Positions 31,069 to 40,745 of a stretch of DNA of 62,646 nt are shown here, in pieces. Below the pieces are notes generated by a model. That model ran no database searches and was not told where the DNA came from. It was given only the letters and a program-made list of their open reading frames with translations. This stretch comes from Halanaerobium sp041694515 (GTDB taxonomy: Bacteria; Bacillota; Halanaerobiia; Halanaerobiales; Halanaerobiaceae). The translations under genes were made by a program, and so were the position numbers. The stretch covers positions 1 through 62,646 of the forward strand of contig JASMSZ010000135.1 of assembly GCA_041694515.1 (NCBI GenBank). The letters run 5' to 3'. Position 1 is the first letter of the stretch. Every line of letters begins with the position of its first letter.

Positions 31069-32877
31069 TTAGTCCCTCCTCTCAATATTGTAATTCAAAC
31101 TATAAAAAGTCAATAAAATACGATTTAACTTATCCAGACTTAATTCTTTTCTACTGAGCAGACTGCATAATTTCTTTTTATTTCTGGAAATCCTCTTAGA
31201 ATTTAAATAATCAGCCAGTTCTAAAATATGATCTTTACTTAAAGAATTATCCTGCTTAACAAGAATTTCTGACCAATAAGATAACAGTTCATCACCTAAT
31301 TTACCTTTAACTTTATCTAATTGAACAGAATTACTGATCACACTACCTTTAAAGAGCTGTTCTGCCAACTGAGCAGTTCTACCATTAAAATCATTTTTTG
31401 AAAGTCTGGCAGCCAGCTCCTCTCTCAAAGCAGGGTTACTAATAAAATGAGCCAGAATTTCTTCTTCAACTTTTTGATAATATGATAATTGCGAGTATAA
31501 GTCAAATTCTTTTTCTGTTTGCTTATTTTGTTTTTCTCTATTTCTTTGATAATTCCTGCTTTTAATTTTCTTAAATTCTTTTTCCACTTCTTCAGCCAGC
31601 ACCTCAGCTTTAAACTTAGTTTTAGCTGCTGCTCTCTCAATATAAATTTCTCTTTCTAAATTGTCATCTACTTCACTTAGAAGTTCAACAATTGATCTTA
31701 AAACCTTTTTTCTCACTCCAGGTTCCGAAAGATTTTTATCTTTAATAATCATGTTTATTTTAAAATCTATTAAATTTACTGCATCCTCAATCAAACTATT
31801 GAAGACTTCTTCACCTTCAGCTTTTAATAATTGATCTGGATCACTGCCTTCCTCAAGTTGAATAACTTTAACATTAATCCCTGTTCTACTTAGTATATCA
31901 AGACCCCTTAAGGTTGCCTTATTACCAGCTGTGTCAGCATCATAAGCAATATAGGCATTTTCGGCATATCTTTTAATCAACTTTGCCTGTTCTTCAGTAA
32001 AAGCAGTACCCAAAGAGGCAATAGAATTTTTAAATCCATTTTTATGTGCCTGAATAACATCTGTATAACCTTCCATAATAATACAGCTATTTTGCTCCCT
32101 AATCGAATCTTTAGCAAGATGTAAACCATATAGATTTTTCTTTTTACTAAAGATAGGTGTTTCAGGAGAATTTAGATATTTGGGCCCATAATTATCTCCA
32201 CTCTCTAAAATTCTACCTCCAAAAGCTATTACTTCGCCTCTATTATTAAATATTGGAAAAATAACTCTATTCCTAAACTTATCATAATGCGAATTATTTT
32301 TTCCTTCACTGATTAAACCAGCTTTTTTAATTAAATCAACACTAAAACCCTTTTTCTGCAGAAAATTTAATAAAAACTGCCATTCATCAGCTGCATAACC
32401 AAGATTAAATATTTCTATATCAGTCTTGTTAAAACCCCGTTCTTTTAAATAATTGTATGCTGTGTTTCCCATCTCAGTCTCAGTTAAAAGATAATTATAA
32501 AAACGAGCAGCTAAATTATTCAAAGAAAAAAGCTGTTCTCTTACTTTATACTGCTGCCGCTGTTGATTACTCATGTCAGGTAATTCCATACCTGTTCTTT
32601 CAGCCAGCATTTTTAATGATTCAACAAAGGTTAAATTTTCAATTTCCATCACAAAATTTATTGTATCTCCACCAGCACCACAGCCAAAGCAGTGATAAAA
32701 ATTATTATCAGGATTGACAAAAAATGATGGTGTTTTTTCACTATGAAAAGGACACAAACCCTTATATCTATTACCTGTTTTTTTCAATTCGAGATAGTCA
32801 GAAACTAAGTCAACAATATCAACATTTTCTTTTACCTCATTTATAAACTCATCTGAATATCTGGCCAATTTATCCAC
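31069..32877 (-). CDS. dnaG: DNA primase
   Basis: Synthesises RNA primers for replication. The 602-aa protein has an N-terminal CHC2 zinc finger (Cys42, His45, Cys63, Cys66), the TOPRIM core (IMEGYTDVI and AYDADTAGNKAT) and a C-terminal helicase-binding region. The start is GTG with AAGG upstream. The last codons encode the rpoD ribosome binding site, and the stop is one base from the rpoD GTG, so the two are tightly coupled. This is the dnaG-rpoD part of the macromolecular synthesis operon; rpsU is not with it. Confidence 0.96.
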   Translation of the reverse strand: MDKLARYSDEFINEVKENVDIVDLVSDYLELKKTGNRYKGLCPFHSEKTPSFFVNPDNNFYHCFGCGAGGDTINFVMEIENLTFVESLKMLAERTGMELPDMSNQQRQQYKVREQLFSLNNLAARFYNYLLTETEMGNTAYNYLKERGFNKTDIEIFNLGYAADEWQFLLNFLQKKGFSVDLIKKAGLISEGKNNSHYDKFRNRVIFPIFNNRGEVIAFGGRILESGDNYGPKYLNSPETPIFSKKKNLYGLHLAKDSIREQNSCIIMEGYTDVIQAHKNGFKNSIASLGTAFTEEQAKLIKRYAENAYIAYDADTAGNKATLRGLDILSRTGINVKVIQLEEGSDPDQLLKAEGEEVFNSLIEDAVNLIDFKINMIIKDKNLSEPGVRKKVLRSIVELLSEVDDNLEREIYIERAAAKTKFKAEVLAEEVEKEFKKIKSRNYQRNREKQNKQTEKEFDLYSQLSYYQKVEEEILAHFISNPALREELAARLSKNDFNGRTAQLAEQLFKGSVISNSVQLDKVKGKLGDELLSYWSEILVKQDNSLSKDHILELADYLNSKRISRNKKKLCSLLSRKELSLDKLNRILLTFYSLNYNIERRD

Positions 32878-32900
32878 CCTGACCTTAATTTTATTTACTC

Positions 32901-32962
32901 AAAAAAATAATTTAAAAAAATAATTTACTGTTGTAATTATATTTCTCTAAAAAAATAATTTA
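32901..32962. repeat. Three copies of a 14-bp AT-rich repeat between dgt and dnaG
   Basis: AAAAAAATAATTTA occurs at 32901-32914, 32914-32927 and 32949-32962 in the 120-bp gap upstream of dnaG. The gap is very AT rich. The copies may curve the DNA or act as UP-like elements for the dnaG promoter. No convincing -35/-10 pair stands out. Confidence 0.6.
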
Positions 32963-32997
32963 TCCTTCATTTATTTGCAAAAGCAAATTTAAATTTA

Positions 32998-34008
32998 TCA
33001 GTTTTTGTCGAACCACGGCGTAGGAATAAAAAATTTTCTACCGAGATTAATAGCATAACGGTCTGTCATTCCAGCTATATAATCAACCACTGCCTGCTTA
33101 TGATTTTTCTCAAACTCTAAATATTCATCCGGTATATAATTAATATTATTCATAAAAAATTCATAGAGCAGTTTTAATAATCGCTTTGCCTTACCTTCTT
33201 CACTTTTACCTTCAGAACCAATGTACACATTTTTAAAAAGAAAATTCCTTAACTTTTCAGATGCAGCTTTAACTTCAGCTGAACGCTTTATTTCCTTCTG
33301 CTGCCAGCTGGAGTTAATCAAATCCCTGACCATTACATCTATTCTCTGGGAGTGAGTTTCACCTAAGATAGAGGTTGCATCTGAAGGTAAATCATCCTGG
33401 TTGATAATCCCTGCTCTCAGAGCATCATCAATGTCATGATTAATGTACGCTACCCTGTCTGCAATTCTTACTATCTGTCCTTCCAGAGTAAAAGGTTTAT
33501 TACTGCCGGTATGATTTAAGATCCCATCTCTGACTTCAATACTCAAATTAAGCCCTCTGCTGCCGCTGCTTCGTTTTTCCAGGAGGTCAACTACTCTCAG
33601 GCTCTGAAGATTATGATTAAACTCAGCTCCAGTAATTTCAGTTAAGGCAGCCTCTCCAGCATGACCAAAAGGAGTATGCCCCAGGTCATGTCCCAGGGCA
33701 ATAGCTTCTACTAAATCTTCGTTTAATTTAAGAGCTCTGGCGATTGTGCGGGCAATCTGAGAGACTTCCAGAGTATGGGTCAATCGGGTACGATAGTGAT
33801 CACCCTCAGGTGCAATAAATACCTGAGTTTTATGCTTAAGCCTTCTAAAAGCTTTGGAATGAATAATTCGATCCCGATCTCGCTGAAAAATTGTGCGTAT
33901 CTCAGAACCAGTTTCTTCTTTTAACCGCCCTCTGCTGTCTGAACTCAAACAGGCAAAGTTTGATAGTTTATCTTTTTCCAATTCTAATTGTTCAACTCTG
34001 GAAAACAT
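32998..34008 (-). CDS. Deoxyguanosinetriphosphate triphosphohydrolase-like protein
   Basis: HD-domain dNTPase-like protein, 336 aa, the short Firmicutes form. The metal-binding HD motif is in ALGHDLGHTPFGHAGE (about residue 106), with the upstream His in RTRLTHTLEVSQIARTIAR and a later Asp in RIADRVAYINHDIDDAL. It probably hydrolyses dNTPs to nucleoside and triphosphate. AGGAGCTGAT precedes the ATG. It lies just upstream of dnaG-rpoD, a common Firmicutes arrangement that links dNTP pools to replication. Confidence 0.93.
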   Translation of the reverse strand: MFSRVEQLELEKDKLSNFACLSSDSRGRLKEETGSEIRTIFQRDRDRIIHSKAFRRLKHKTQVFIAPEGDHYRTRLTHTLEVSQIARTIARALKLNEDLVEAIALGHDLGHTPFGHAGEAALTEITGAEFNHNLQSLRVVDLLEKRSSGSRGLNLSIEVRDGILNHTGSNKPFTLEGQIVRIADRVAYINHDIDDALRAGIINQDDLPSDATSILGETHSQRIDVMVRDLINSSWQQKEIKRSAEVKAASEKLRNFLFKNVYIGSEGKSEEGKAKRLLKLLYEFFMNNINYIPDEYLEFEKNHKQAVVDYIAGMTDRYAINLGRKFFIPTPWFDKN

Positions 34009-34019
34009 AATATCAGCTC

Positions 34020-34826
34020 CTAATCATTGTAATATGACAGTACCTCGACAGCAGTTTCTTCTATGGTTTTGTCTGTAACATCGATTATAGGACAGCCGAT
34101 TTTTTCCATTATTGAATCGGCATATTCAAATTCTTCCCTAATTCTTTCTTTTGCCGCATAGGTTGCATCATCACCAAGTCCCATTTTCTTTAGTCTTTCA
34201 ATCCGAATATCGTTTAACATCTCTGGGTCAATAGTTAAACCAACTACTTTCTCAGCATTATCTTCTAAAACTGAAGGATGTACTTCCACTTCAGGTACCA
34301 GGGGCACATTGGCAGTTTTATAACCCAGGTATGATAGGTGTACAGAAAGGGGAGTCTTTGAAGTTCTTGAGACTCCAACTAGAACTATATCTGCTTCAGC
34401 AATCCCCTTGGATTCATTTAAGTCATCAAATTTAAGAGTAAATTCCATTGCTTTAATTCTTTTAAAATATTCTTCATCTAATTTATATTTTAAAGCAAAT
34501 TCCTCTCTGGGTTCTACATTCAACCTATCAGCAACCATCTTTAAAGGTTTTTTCATCATATCAATATATTCCAAATTGTTTATTTCGGCTGCCTGATTTA
34601 AATGTTCTCTCATCTCAGTTTTAACAAAAGTATAGGCAATAATAGCATTTTCCGCTTTAGCCTTTTCTATTATCTCATCAATTCTATTAAGAGAGCGTAC
34701 AAAAGAAAATGTCTTTATTTTTATCTCATAATTCGGAAATTGTCCTACTGCTGACTCCATTAAATGTTTGGCCGTTTTTCCTGTTGAATCTGATACAGCA
34801 TATGCAACAACATTTTTCTCATTCAT
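34020..34826 (-). CDS. Pyruvate, phosphate dikinase (or PEP synthase) regulatory protein
   Basis: Bifunctional serine/threonine kinase and pyrophosphorylase of the DUF299 family, which switches PPDK or PEP synthetase on and off. The 268-aa protein begins VVAYAVSDSTGKTAKHL and has the P-loop-like GVSRTSKTPLSVHL and GYKTANVPLVPE. The ATG at 34826 is preferred, because an in-frame GTG three codons earlier overlaps the GGGGTGA site. The target dikinase is not in this window. It lies between glyS and dgt, as in clostridia. Confidence 0.93.
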   Translation of the reverse strand: MNEKNVVAYAVSDSTGKTAKHLMESAVGQFPNYEIKIKTFSFVRSLNRIDEIIEKAKAENAIIAYTFVKTEMREHLNQAAEINNLEYIDMMKKPLKMVADRLNVEPREEFALKYKLDEEYFKRIKAMEFTLKFDDLNESKGIAEADIVLVGVSRTSKTPLSVHLSYLGYKTANVPLVPEVEVHPSVLEDNAEKVVGLTIDPEMLNDIRIERLKKMGLGDDATYAAKERIREEFEYADSIMEKIGCPIIDVTDKTIEETAVEVLSYYND

Positions 34827-34853
34827 AATTTTCACCCCGTTTAAATTAAATTA

Positions 34854-36917
34854 TTAGTCTAGAGCTATTTCTTCAATATCCATTACCTCTGACATTAATT
34901 CTGCAATACGGGTTAATAAAGCCAGGCGATTATTTTTAAGCTCACTGTTATCAACCATTACCATTACATTATCTAAGAAAGCATCAATATATTCCTTTAA
35001 TTCTACCAGCAGATAAAATCCTTTTTGATACTGGCTGGAAGCAAAAAAGTTTTTGATTTCTGCTTCTCGCTGATTAAACTCTTTATATAACTCTTTTTCT
35101 TCAACTGCAGCTAATAATCCTGCATCAATTTCTACTTTATTTTCAGCCTTTTCGCCAAGATTTTTCGCCCTGACTAAGCCCCGAATTAAATCAACGAATA
35201 AACCGGGATTTTCAGATCTAAAATCCATCAATTTATGAGCTCTCTGATAAAGATCAAGCAGATTCTGATCTTTGATATTTATTACTGCATTAATAATGTC
35301 ATATCTCACTTTTTCTTCTGCAAGTAAATTTTCCAGCCGCTGTTTAATAAATTCTTTTAAATCAGAAGCTGCGGAATAAATATTATCAGGCTTAATTGCA
35401 ACAATTTCCATTGAAAACTCAATCACATCTTCAATATTAATTACTAAGTTATTATCCAAAATAATTCTCAGCAGACCGGCAGCCTGTCTTCTTAGAGCAA
35501 AGGGATCCTGAGAACCACTTGGAATATTACCCAGCAGAAAATGACTGCTTAAATTGAACAGTTTATCAGCCATTGCCAGCACCGTACCACTTTTAGTTTC
35601 TGGTAATTCATCTCCAGCAAAACGTGGTAAATAATGCTCAAAAATAGCTTCTGCAGTTTCCTCCGCTTCTCCTTCTAAAAGGGCATATTCCTTCCCCATT
35701 AAGCCCTGGAGATTGGCAAATTCATTTACCATTTCTGTAGCCAGATCATTTTTACAGATTTCTGCAGCGCGGACTGCCATTTCTTTTCTATCAGGCTTAT
35801 AACCTAAAAGATCAGCCAAGCGAGCAGTTATCTGCTGTAGTTTCTCTACTTTTTGATAAACACTACCTATATCTTTCTGAAAAACTATATCTTTAATATC
35901 CTTACTTCTATTTAAAAATCCATATTTCTGATCTTCGGCAAAGAAAAATTGAGCGTCATCAAGTCTTCCTTTTAACACCATCTCATTTCCGGAAATAACC
36001 TGATCAAGATAATCACGACCCCCATCACGCACACCTATAAATTCAGCCTGCAGTTGATTATCCTCTGTCATTACAGGGAAATAGCGCTGATGTTTCTCCA
36101 TAGCTGTTATTAAAACTTCTGCCGGCAGCTCCAGATATTCCTCAGCAAAGCTTCCTTTAAAAGCGGTGGGGAACTCAATTAAATCTACTACTTCTGCCAG
36201 CAGGGAAACTTTAATCACTGGCTGTGCTGATAGATTTAGCTCCTTAATTTCTTCTTTAATAATTTCTTTCCTTTTTTCCTGGCTAACTATGATAGATGCT
36301 GATTTTAAGGCAGAAAAATAATCTTCAGCCTTGCTGATCACTACCTGACCTTCACTTAAAAAACGGTGGCCAATGCTGGAGTTAGAACTTCTAACTCCTG
36401 CAATTTCAAGATCTATTGTTTCTGAACCAAATAAAACTAAAAGCCATTTAATTGGGCGGATAAATTCCATCTTAACACTACCCCAGCGCATAGCCTTTGG
36501 TAGAGGTACCTGATCAACAATTTTCTTTAAAACCTCAGCCAAAATATCGGCTGTCTTTTCCCCTTTTTCCAGTTTTTCCGCATATAAATAACCATCTTTT
36601 TCTAACAATTCGTCGACTTCAACACCCTGACCGCGGGCAAATCCTTCTCCGGCTTTTGTAGGGTTTCCAGCATCATCAAAAGCAATGTTTACTGCAGGTC
36701 CCCTGACAATTTCTCGCTGATCTTCCTGTTTTTCAGCTAAGTCATTAACCGCAAGCACAAGTCTTCTTGGGGTAGAATACACATTCATATTTTTATAATC
36801 TAAATTATTATTTTCAAAGACTGCCGCAGCTGTTTTTAGATAATCTTCTCTAAATCTCTGCATAGAGGCAGCCGGCATTTCTTCAGTTCCTATTTCAAAA
36901 ATTAGATTTTTTGCCAT
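34854..36917 (-). CDS. glyS: Glycine--tRNA ligase beta subunit
   Basis: Tetrameric glycyl-tRNA synthetase beta chain, 687 aa, carrying tRNA-binding and HD-like domains. The N-terminal LIFEIGTEEMPAASM and internal SIGHRFL, GVRDGG and GRLDDAQFFFAED segments are typical. The ATG of MAKNLIFEIG is chosen because AGGAGTGA precedes it. A 15-codon upstream extension would lie inside glyQ. It starts 5 bp after the glyQ stop. Confidence 0.97.
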   Translation of the reverse strand: MAKNLIFEIGTEEMPAASMQRFREDYLKTAAAVFENNNLDYKNMNVYSTPRRLVLAVNDLAEKQEDQREIVRGPAVNIAFDDAGNPTKAGEGFARGQGVEVDELLEKDGYLYAEKLEKGEKTADILAEVLKKIVDQVPLPKAMRWGSVKMEFIRPIKWLLVLFGSETIDLEIAGVRSSNSSIGHRFLSEGQVVISKAEDYFSALKSASIIVSQEKRKEIIKEEIKELNLSAQPVIKVSLLAEVVDLIEFPTAFKGSFAEEYLELPAEVLITAMEKHQRYFPVMTEDNQLQAEFIGVRDGGRDYLDQVISGNEMVLKGRLDDAQFFFAEDQKYGFLNRSKDIKDIVFQKDIGSVYQKVEKLQQITARLADLLGYKPDRKEMAVRAAEICKNDLATEMVNEFANLQGLMGKEYALLEGEAEETAEAIFEHYLPRFAGDELPETKSGTVLAMADKLFNLSSHFLLGNIPSGSQDPFALRRQAAGLLRIILDNNLVINIEDVIEFSMEIVAIKPDNIYSAASDLKEFIKQRLENLLAEEKVRYDIINAVINIKDQNLLDLYQRAHKLMDFRSENPGLFVDLIRGLVRAKNLGEKAENKVEIDAGLLAAVEEKELYKEFNQREAEIKNFFASSQYQKGFYLLVELKEYIDAFLDNVMVMVDNSELKNNRLALLTRIAELMSEVMDIEEIALD

Positions 36918-36922
36918 TATTA

Positions 36923-37771
36923 TCACTCCTGCTCTCCTGAGTCTAAATAGCTGGCTGCACATGCATGAGCCAGTTTTCTAACTCTTTTGATAAATCTTGT
37001 TCTCTCAGTTACACTAATTGCTCCCCGAGCATCTAAAAGATTAAATGTATGTGAACATTTAAGGGTATAATCATAGGCAGCTAAAGGCAGTTCTGATGCC
37101 AGAGAGTTTTCAGCTTCTGCTTCATAAATATCAAATAAATCAAATAAATGCTCAATATCTGCAACTTCAAAATTATACTTAGACTGCTCAACCTCATTTT
37201 GATGATAGATTTTACGATATTTAACCCCTTCAACCCAAGTTAAATCATATACATTTTCAACTTCCTGTAAGTACATAGCTATTCTCTCTAAACCATAGGT
37301 GATCTCGACTGTAACTGGATCAGCTTTAAAACCACCAACCTGCTGAAAATAAGTAAACTGCGTAATTTCCATACCATCCAACCAGACTTCCCAGCCCAGA
37401 CCCCAGGCTCCAAGTGTCGGGGACTCCCAGTTGTCTTCTACAAAACGAATATCATGTTTTTCAGGCTCAATACCCAGTGCTCTTAAACTATCTAAATACA
37501 TCTCCTGGATATTATCAGGTGATGGTTTCATAATTACCTGATACTGAAAATATCTCTGCAGGCGATAAGGATTATCACCATAACGACCATCAGTAGGTCG
37601 GCGACAGGGCTGAACATAAGCTGTATCCCATCCTTCTTTACCCAGTGAACGCAAAAAGGTGGAAGGACTCATTGTCCCTGCACCTACCTCAGTGTCATAA
37701 GGTTGTTCAATTACACATCCCTGTTCACTCCAAAATTTATCCAACGAAAATATAATTTCCTGGAAATTCAT
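36923..37771 (-). CDS. glyQ: Glycine--tRNA ligase alpha subunit
   Basis: Catalytic class II subunit, 282 aa, starting MNFQEIIFSLDKFW. Diagnostic motifs are SEQGCVIEQPYDTEVGAGTM (split: GCVIEQPYD and VGAGTMSP), QPCRRPTDGRYG and WEVWLDGMEITQFTYFQQ. The ATG at 37771 is chosen from GAGAGGAAGTG upstream; a start 13 codons earlier would sit beside the recO hairpin. No T-box leader is present in the short gap, unlike many Firmicutes glyQS operons. Confidence 0.97.
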   Translation of the reverse strand: MNFQEIIFSLDKFWSEQGCVIEQPYDTEVGAGTMSPSTFLRSLGKEGWDTAYVQPCRRPTDGRYGDNPYRLQRYFQYQVIMKPSPDNIQEMYLDSLRALGIEPEKHDIRFVEDNWESPTLGAWGLGWEVWLDGMEITQFTYFQQVGGFKADPVTVEITYGLERIAMYLQEVENVYDLTWVEGVKYRKIYHQNEVEQSKYNFEVADIEHLFDLFDIYEAEAENSLASELPLAAYDYTLKCSHTFNLLDARGAISVTERTRFIKRVRKLAHACAASYLDSGEQE

Positions 37772-37810
37772 AAATACACTTCCTCTCGTACTCTTTTTAA
37801 TATTTTTCAT

Positions 37811-37850
37811 TAAAATAAAACCTCATCCTTTAGGACAAGGTTTTATTTTA
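37811..37850 (-). terminator. Hairpin terminator between recO and glyQ
   Basis: Perfect 13-bp outer arms TAAAATAAAACCT / AGGTTTTATTTTA, with an inner TCC/GGA pairing, begin right after the recO stop. The 3' arm gives the T-rich tail. It probably ends the era-recO transcript, leaving only about 40 bp for a glyQ promoter. Confidence 0.65.
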
Positions 37851-37851
37851 A

Positions 37852-38619
37852 TCAATTATTCATTTTCCTGATTGTATAAAGAAATGATAATGATTTAGGT
37901 TTTAAATCAAGATGATAGATTAAAAATTTTTCTGTTAAATCATTAATTTTCTCTAAAATTTTATGAGAAAATTGGACAGACTTTAATTTAGAAATTTCAG
38001 CAAAGGTAATTTTATACAGAGCTCTCATTTCATTTAGAGAAAAAAGAGTATATTTATAATTACTATCTTTAAAACAATTTTTACAAATCGATCCACCTTC
38101 TTCTACACTAAGTGGAGTTGAGCTATTAAGATCAACCTTTTCCCCACAAACTGTACAGTTCTCAATTTCTGGCTTAACCCCCAGCAGCAGCAGTAATTTA
38201 GCCTTAAAAACTGTTAAATAAAATAAAAGCTCTCTCCTTTCAGCCGCAGCCATTTTCTCTAAAGTAACAGCTAAAAGAGAAAAAAGAGCCTGATCAGCTT
38301 CATCCTCCAGTCCGGCCCGTTCTACATATTCGGAAACAACACTGGCATAAGCCATATAATCAAGGTCTTCTCTTAATTTGGTGTTCATTGCAATAGACTC
38401 GATATGATTTATTTTAGCCAGTGATTTCCCCTGATATAAGGTAAAATCATGATAACTAAAGGGCAAAACAAGACCGGAACGAGATTTATTCCCCTTCCGG
38501 GCTCCTCTTGCTACAGCCTTTAATTTGCCTTTTTCTCTGGTATATAAAGTAATCAGACGATCTGACTCACCTAAATCAAATTGTTTTAAGACTAAAGCTT
38601 CTGTCTCAAAGGTTGCCAC
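37852..38619 (-). CDS. recO: DNA repair protein RecO
   Basis: RecF-pathway mediator that loads RecA with RecR. The 255-aa protein has the N-terminal OB fold (ATFETEALVLKQFDLGESDRLITLYT, shown here as ETEALVLKQFDLGESDR) and a zinc finger (CTVCGEKVDL...CKNCF). The start is GTG with GGGAGTTG upstream. It follows deoC by 16 bp, whereas in most Firmicutes it follows era directly. Confidence 0.94.
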   Translation of the reverse strand: MATFETEALVLKQFDLGESDRLITLYTREKGKLKAVARGARKGNKSRSGLVLPFSYHDFTLYQGKSLAKINHIESIAMNTKLREDLDYMAYASVVSEYVERAGLEDEADQALFSLLAVTLEKMAAAERRELLFYLTVFKAKLLLLLGVKPEIENCTVCGEKVDLNSSTPLSVEEGGSICKNCFKDSNYKYTLFSLNEMRALYKITFAEISKLKSVQFSHKILEKINDLTEKFLIYHLDLKPKSLSFLYTIRKMNN

Positions 38620-38635
38620 TTAATTCAACTCCCGG

Positions 38636-39319
38636 TTATTCTTCATCATCTGTTACAATTGTTACTCCAGAACTCGCACCAATTCTGTTTGCACCGGCAT
38701 CAAGCATTTCTAAAGCCTGTTCGAAGTTTTTAATTCCTCCAGAGGCCTTAACACCTACATCTCTACCAACAGTTTTGCGCATAATACTAACATCTTCAAC
38801 TCTGGCTCCATAATCACCAAAACCTGTTGAAGTTTTAACAAAATCAACTCCTGCATCTTTTGCAATCTCACAGGCCTTAACAATTTCTTCTTCATCTAGA
38901 TAACAGCATTCCAAAATAACTTTTACAATAATATCAGAGCTAACACCTGCTTTTTTAGTAGCATCTACTACAGCCTTAATATCCGCTTTGAAAATCTCAT
39001 ATGCTCCAGATTTAAAGGCTCCAATATTCATTACCATATCAATTTCCTGGGCCCCATTTTTGATAGCATTTCTGGTTTCATAAGATTTAACTTCGGTAGT
39101 ATTTGCTCCCAGAGGAAAACCAACTACTGTGCAGACCTTAACTGAACTATCTTCCAATAATTTTGCAGATAAGGGAACATATATAGGATTTACACATACA
39201 GATGCAAATTCGTGTTCTTTTGCTTCCTCACATAATTTTTTAATTTCGTCCACAGCTGCCGTTGGACTCAGATTTGTATGGTCAATCATTTTAGCCATAT
39301 CACGAGGTTTGATCGCCAT
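38636..39319 (-). CDS. deoC: Deoxyribose-phosphate aldolase
   Basis: Class I aldolase that splits deoxyribose-5-phosphate to glyceraldehyde-3-phosphate and acetaldehyde. The 227-aa protein has the Schiff-base Lys in FVKTSTGF, the second Lys in VKASGGI, and VCTVVGFPLGANTTEVK. The ATG at 39319 is preferred, as the GTG four codons upstream overlaps AAGGAG. It has its own promoter and sits beside cytidine deaminase, one gene away, which fits deoxynucleoside catabolism. Confidence 0.96.
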   Translation of the reverse strand: MAIKPRDMAKMIDHTNLSPTAAVDEIKKLCEEAKEHEFASVCVNPIYVPLSAKLLEDSSVKVCTVVGFPLGANTTEVKSYETRNAIKNGAQEIDMVMNIGAFKSGAYEIFKADIKAVVDATKKAGVSSDIIVKVILECCYLDEEEIVKACEIAKDAGVDFVKTSTGFGDYGARVEDVSIMRKTVGRDVGVKASGGIKNFEQALEMLDAGANRIGASSGVTIVTDDEE

Positions 39320-39369
39320 TTTTAAAATCACTCCTTAAATTCTTATATTTTTGCTTTATCAATATTTAT

Positions 39370-39398
39370 ATTCTACAAAGTTTGTCATAGTCCTGCAA
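39370..39398 (-). promoter_or_regulatory. Promoter of deoC-recO
   Basis: Minus-strand -35 TTGCAG (39393-39398), a 17-nt spacer and -10 TAGAAT (39370-39375), about 50 bp upstream of the deoC start and just past the era stop. Confidence 0.6.
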
Positions 39399-39402
39399 AA
39401 AT

Positions 39403-40284
39403 TTATTTATAACCCATTCTTTTGAGTAGATTATCTTTTTCTCGCCAGTCTTTTAAAACCTTAACCCAGAGATCAAGATAAACTTTAGTCTGCATTAGAT
39501 CTTCTATTTCTTTTCTCGCCTGCTGCCCAATTTTCTTTAACATCTTACCATTTTTACCAATAATAATCCCTTTATGTGATTTTTTTTCCACATAAATATT
39601 GGCCCGAATATAATAATCATCATTTTTTCTTTCTTTAACTTCTTCAACTAAAACAGCTACCCCATAAGGCACCTCTTCTCGAGTCAGATAAAAAATCTTC
39701 TCCCGGATCATTTCTGCAAAAACAAATCTTTCTATCTGATCTGTTATCATATCTTCGGGATAATACTGTGGTCCTTCTGGTAATTTCGAAAGAATTTCCG
39801 CTAATAAATTATCGACGTTCTTATTGTTTAGAGCAGAGATTGGAACAACTTCCCTGCCAACTTTCTGACTGTATTCTTTTTGTTTTTTAATTAATTCTTT
39901 ATTTGAAATCTTGTCTATTTTATTCATCACATAGATAATTTCTTGTTCACTATTTTTAATCTGATCATAGATTAATTGATCATTTTTACCCCAGTAAGTA
40001 CTGCCATCTAAAATAAAAATAATTACATCAATTCCATCTAAACTATTATAAGCTTCATCCTGCATAAATTTATCCAGCTCATTACGCGGCTGATGAATAC
40101 CCGGTGTATCAATAAAAATCACCTGTCCATCATCCTCTGTATAAATTGCTTTAATACTGTTTCTGGTAGTCTGTGGTCTGGGAGAAATTATATTGATTTT
40201 TTCTCCAACTAAAGTATTAACCAGAGTTGATTTGCCAACATTTGGTCTACCGATAATTGTTACAAAACCTGATTTATAGCTCAT
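39403..40284 (-). CDS. era: GTPase Era
   Basis: GTPase that binds the 3' end of 16S rRNA during 30S assembly. The 293-aa protein has G1 GRPNVGKSTL, G2 RNSIKAIYT, G3 DTPGIH, G4 NKID and a C-terminal KH domain (IIGKNGKMLKKIGQQARKEIE, quoted in part). The ATG at 40284 has GGAG upstream and overlaps the cdd end by 11 bp. The coupling cdd-era is standard in Firmicutes. Confidence 0.97.
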   Translation of the reverse strand: MSYKSGFVTIIGRPNVGKSTLVNTLVGEKINIISPRPQTTRNSIKAIYTEDDGQVIFIDTPGIHQPRNELDKFMQDEAYNSLDGIDVIIFILDGSTYWGKNDQLIYDQIKNSEQEIIYVMNKIDKISNKELIKKQKEYSQKVGREVVPISALNNKNVDNLLAEILSKLPEGPQYYPEDMITDQIERFVFAEMIREKIFYLTREEVPYGVAVLVEEVKERKNDDYYIRANIYVEKKSHKGIIIGKNGKMLKKIGQQARKEIEDLMQTKVYLDLWVKVLKDWREKDNLLKRMGYK

Positions 40285-40693
40285 TGTTTTTCTCCATTGC
40301 AGAATCATTAAAAGCACCTGGCAGCAGCTCTGTGTTGGTCATTGTCAGTTCTTTTCCTTCTTCAGTCATCATCACTATCTCAATCTCACCATCAGCGAAT
40401 TCACTTATCACCTGACGACAGGGTCCACAGGGAGTCACTGGATTTTCTGTAGAGCTAACAATTAACAGTGCTTCAATTTTTCTTTTACCCTGTGATACAG
40501 CAGTAAAAATAGCTGATCTTTCGGCACAATTTGTTAATCCAAAAGATGCATTCTCAATATTTACACCAGTATATATTGAACCATCTTCCATTAAGACTGC
40601 TGCTCCTAACGGAAAGTCTGAATAAGGAACATATGCATTTTTTTGAGCTTCTAAAGCTTTTTTGAACATTTCTTCTTTAATTTCTTTTTCCAT
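40274..40693 (-). CDS. cdd: Cytidine deaminase
   Basis: Zinc enzyme deaminating cytidine and deoxycytidine. The 139-aa protein has the CAE motif (NCAERSAIF) with its catalytic Glu, and the PCGPCRQV zinc pair. The C-terminal end (residues about 125-139) is somewhat longer than usual and overlaps era. TGAGGTG precedes the ATG. It is part of the ybeY-dgk-cdd-era cluster. Confidence 0.97.
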   Translation of the reverse strand: MEKEIKEEMFKKALEAQKNAYVPYSDFPLGAAVLMEDGSIYTGVNIENASFGLTNCAERSAIFTAVSQGKRKIEALLIVSSTENPVTPCGPCRQVISEFADGEIEIVMMTEEGKELTMTNTELLPGAFNDSAMEKNNEL

Positions 40694-40745
40694 AAACTAA
40701 CACCTCACAATATTATTTTAAATTTAATCATTATTTGTATAGTTT

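Noticed and set aside
30691..31116. 141-codon plus-strand ORF opposite rpoD/dnaG
   Set aside because: Ser-rich translation from the antisense of acidic codons, a typical shadow of a real gene.
32901..32962. AT-rich repeats as replication-origin iterons
   Set aside because: No DnaA-box cluster and no dnaA or dnaN nearby; the repeats are poly-A based and lie in a promoter region.
37772..37810. T-box leader upstream of glyQS
   Set aside because: The gap between the recO hairpin and glyQ is only about 40 bp; no specifier loop or T-box sequence fits.
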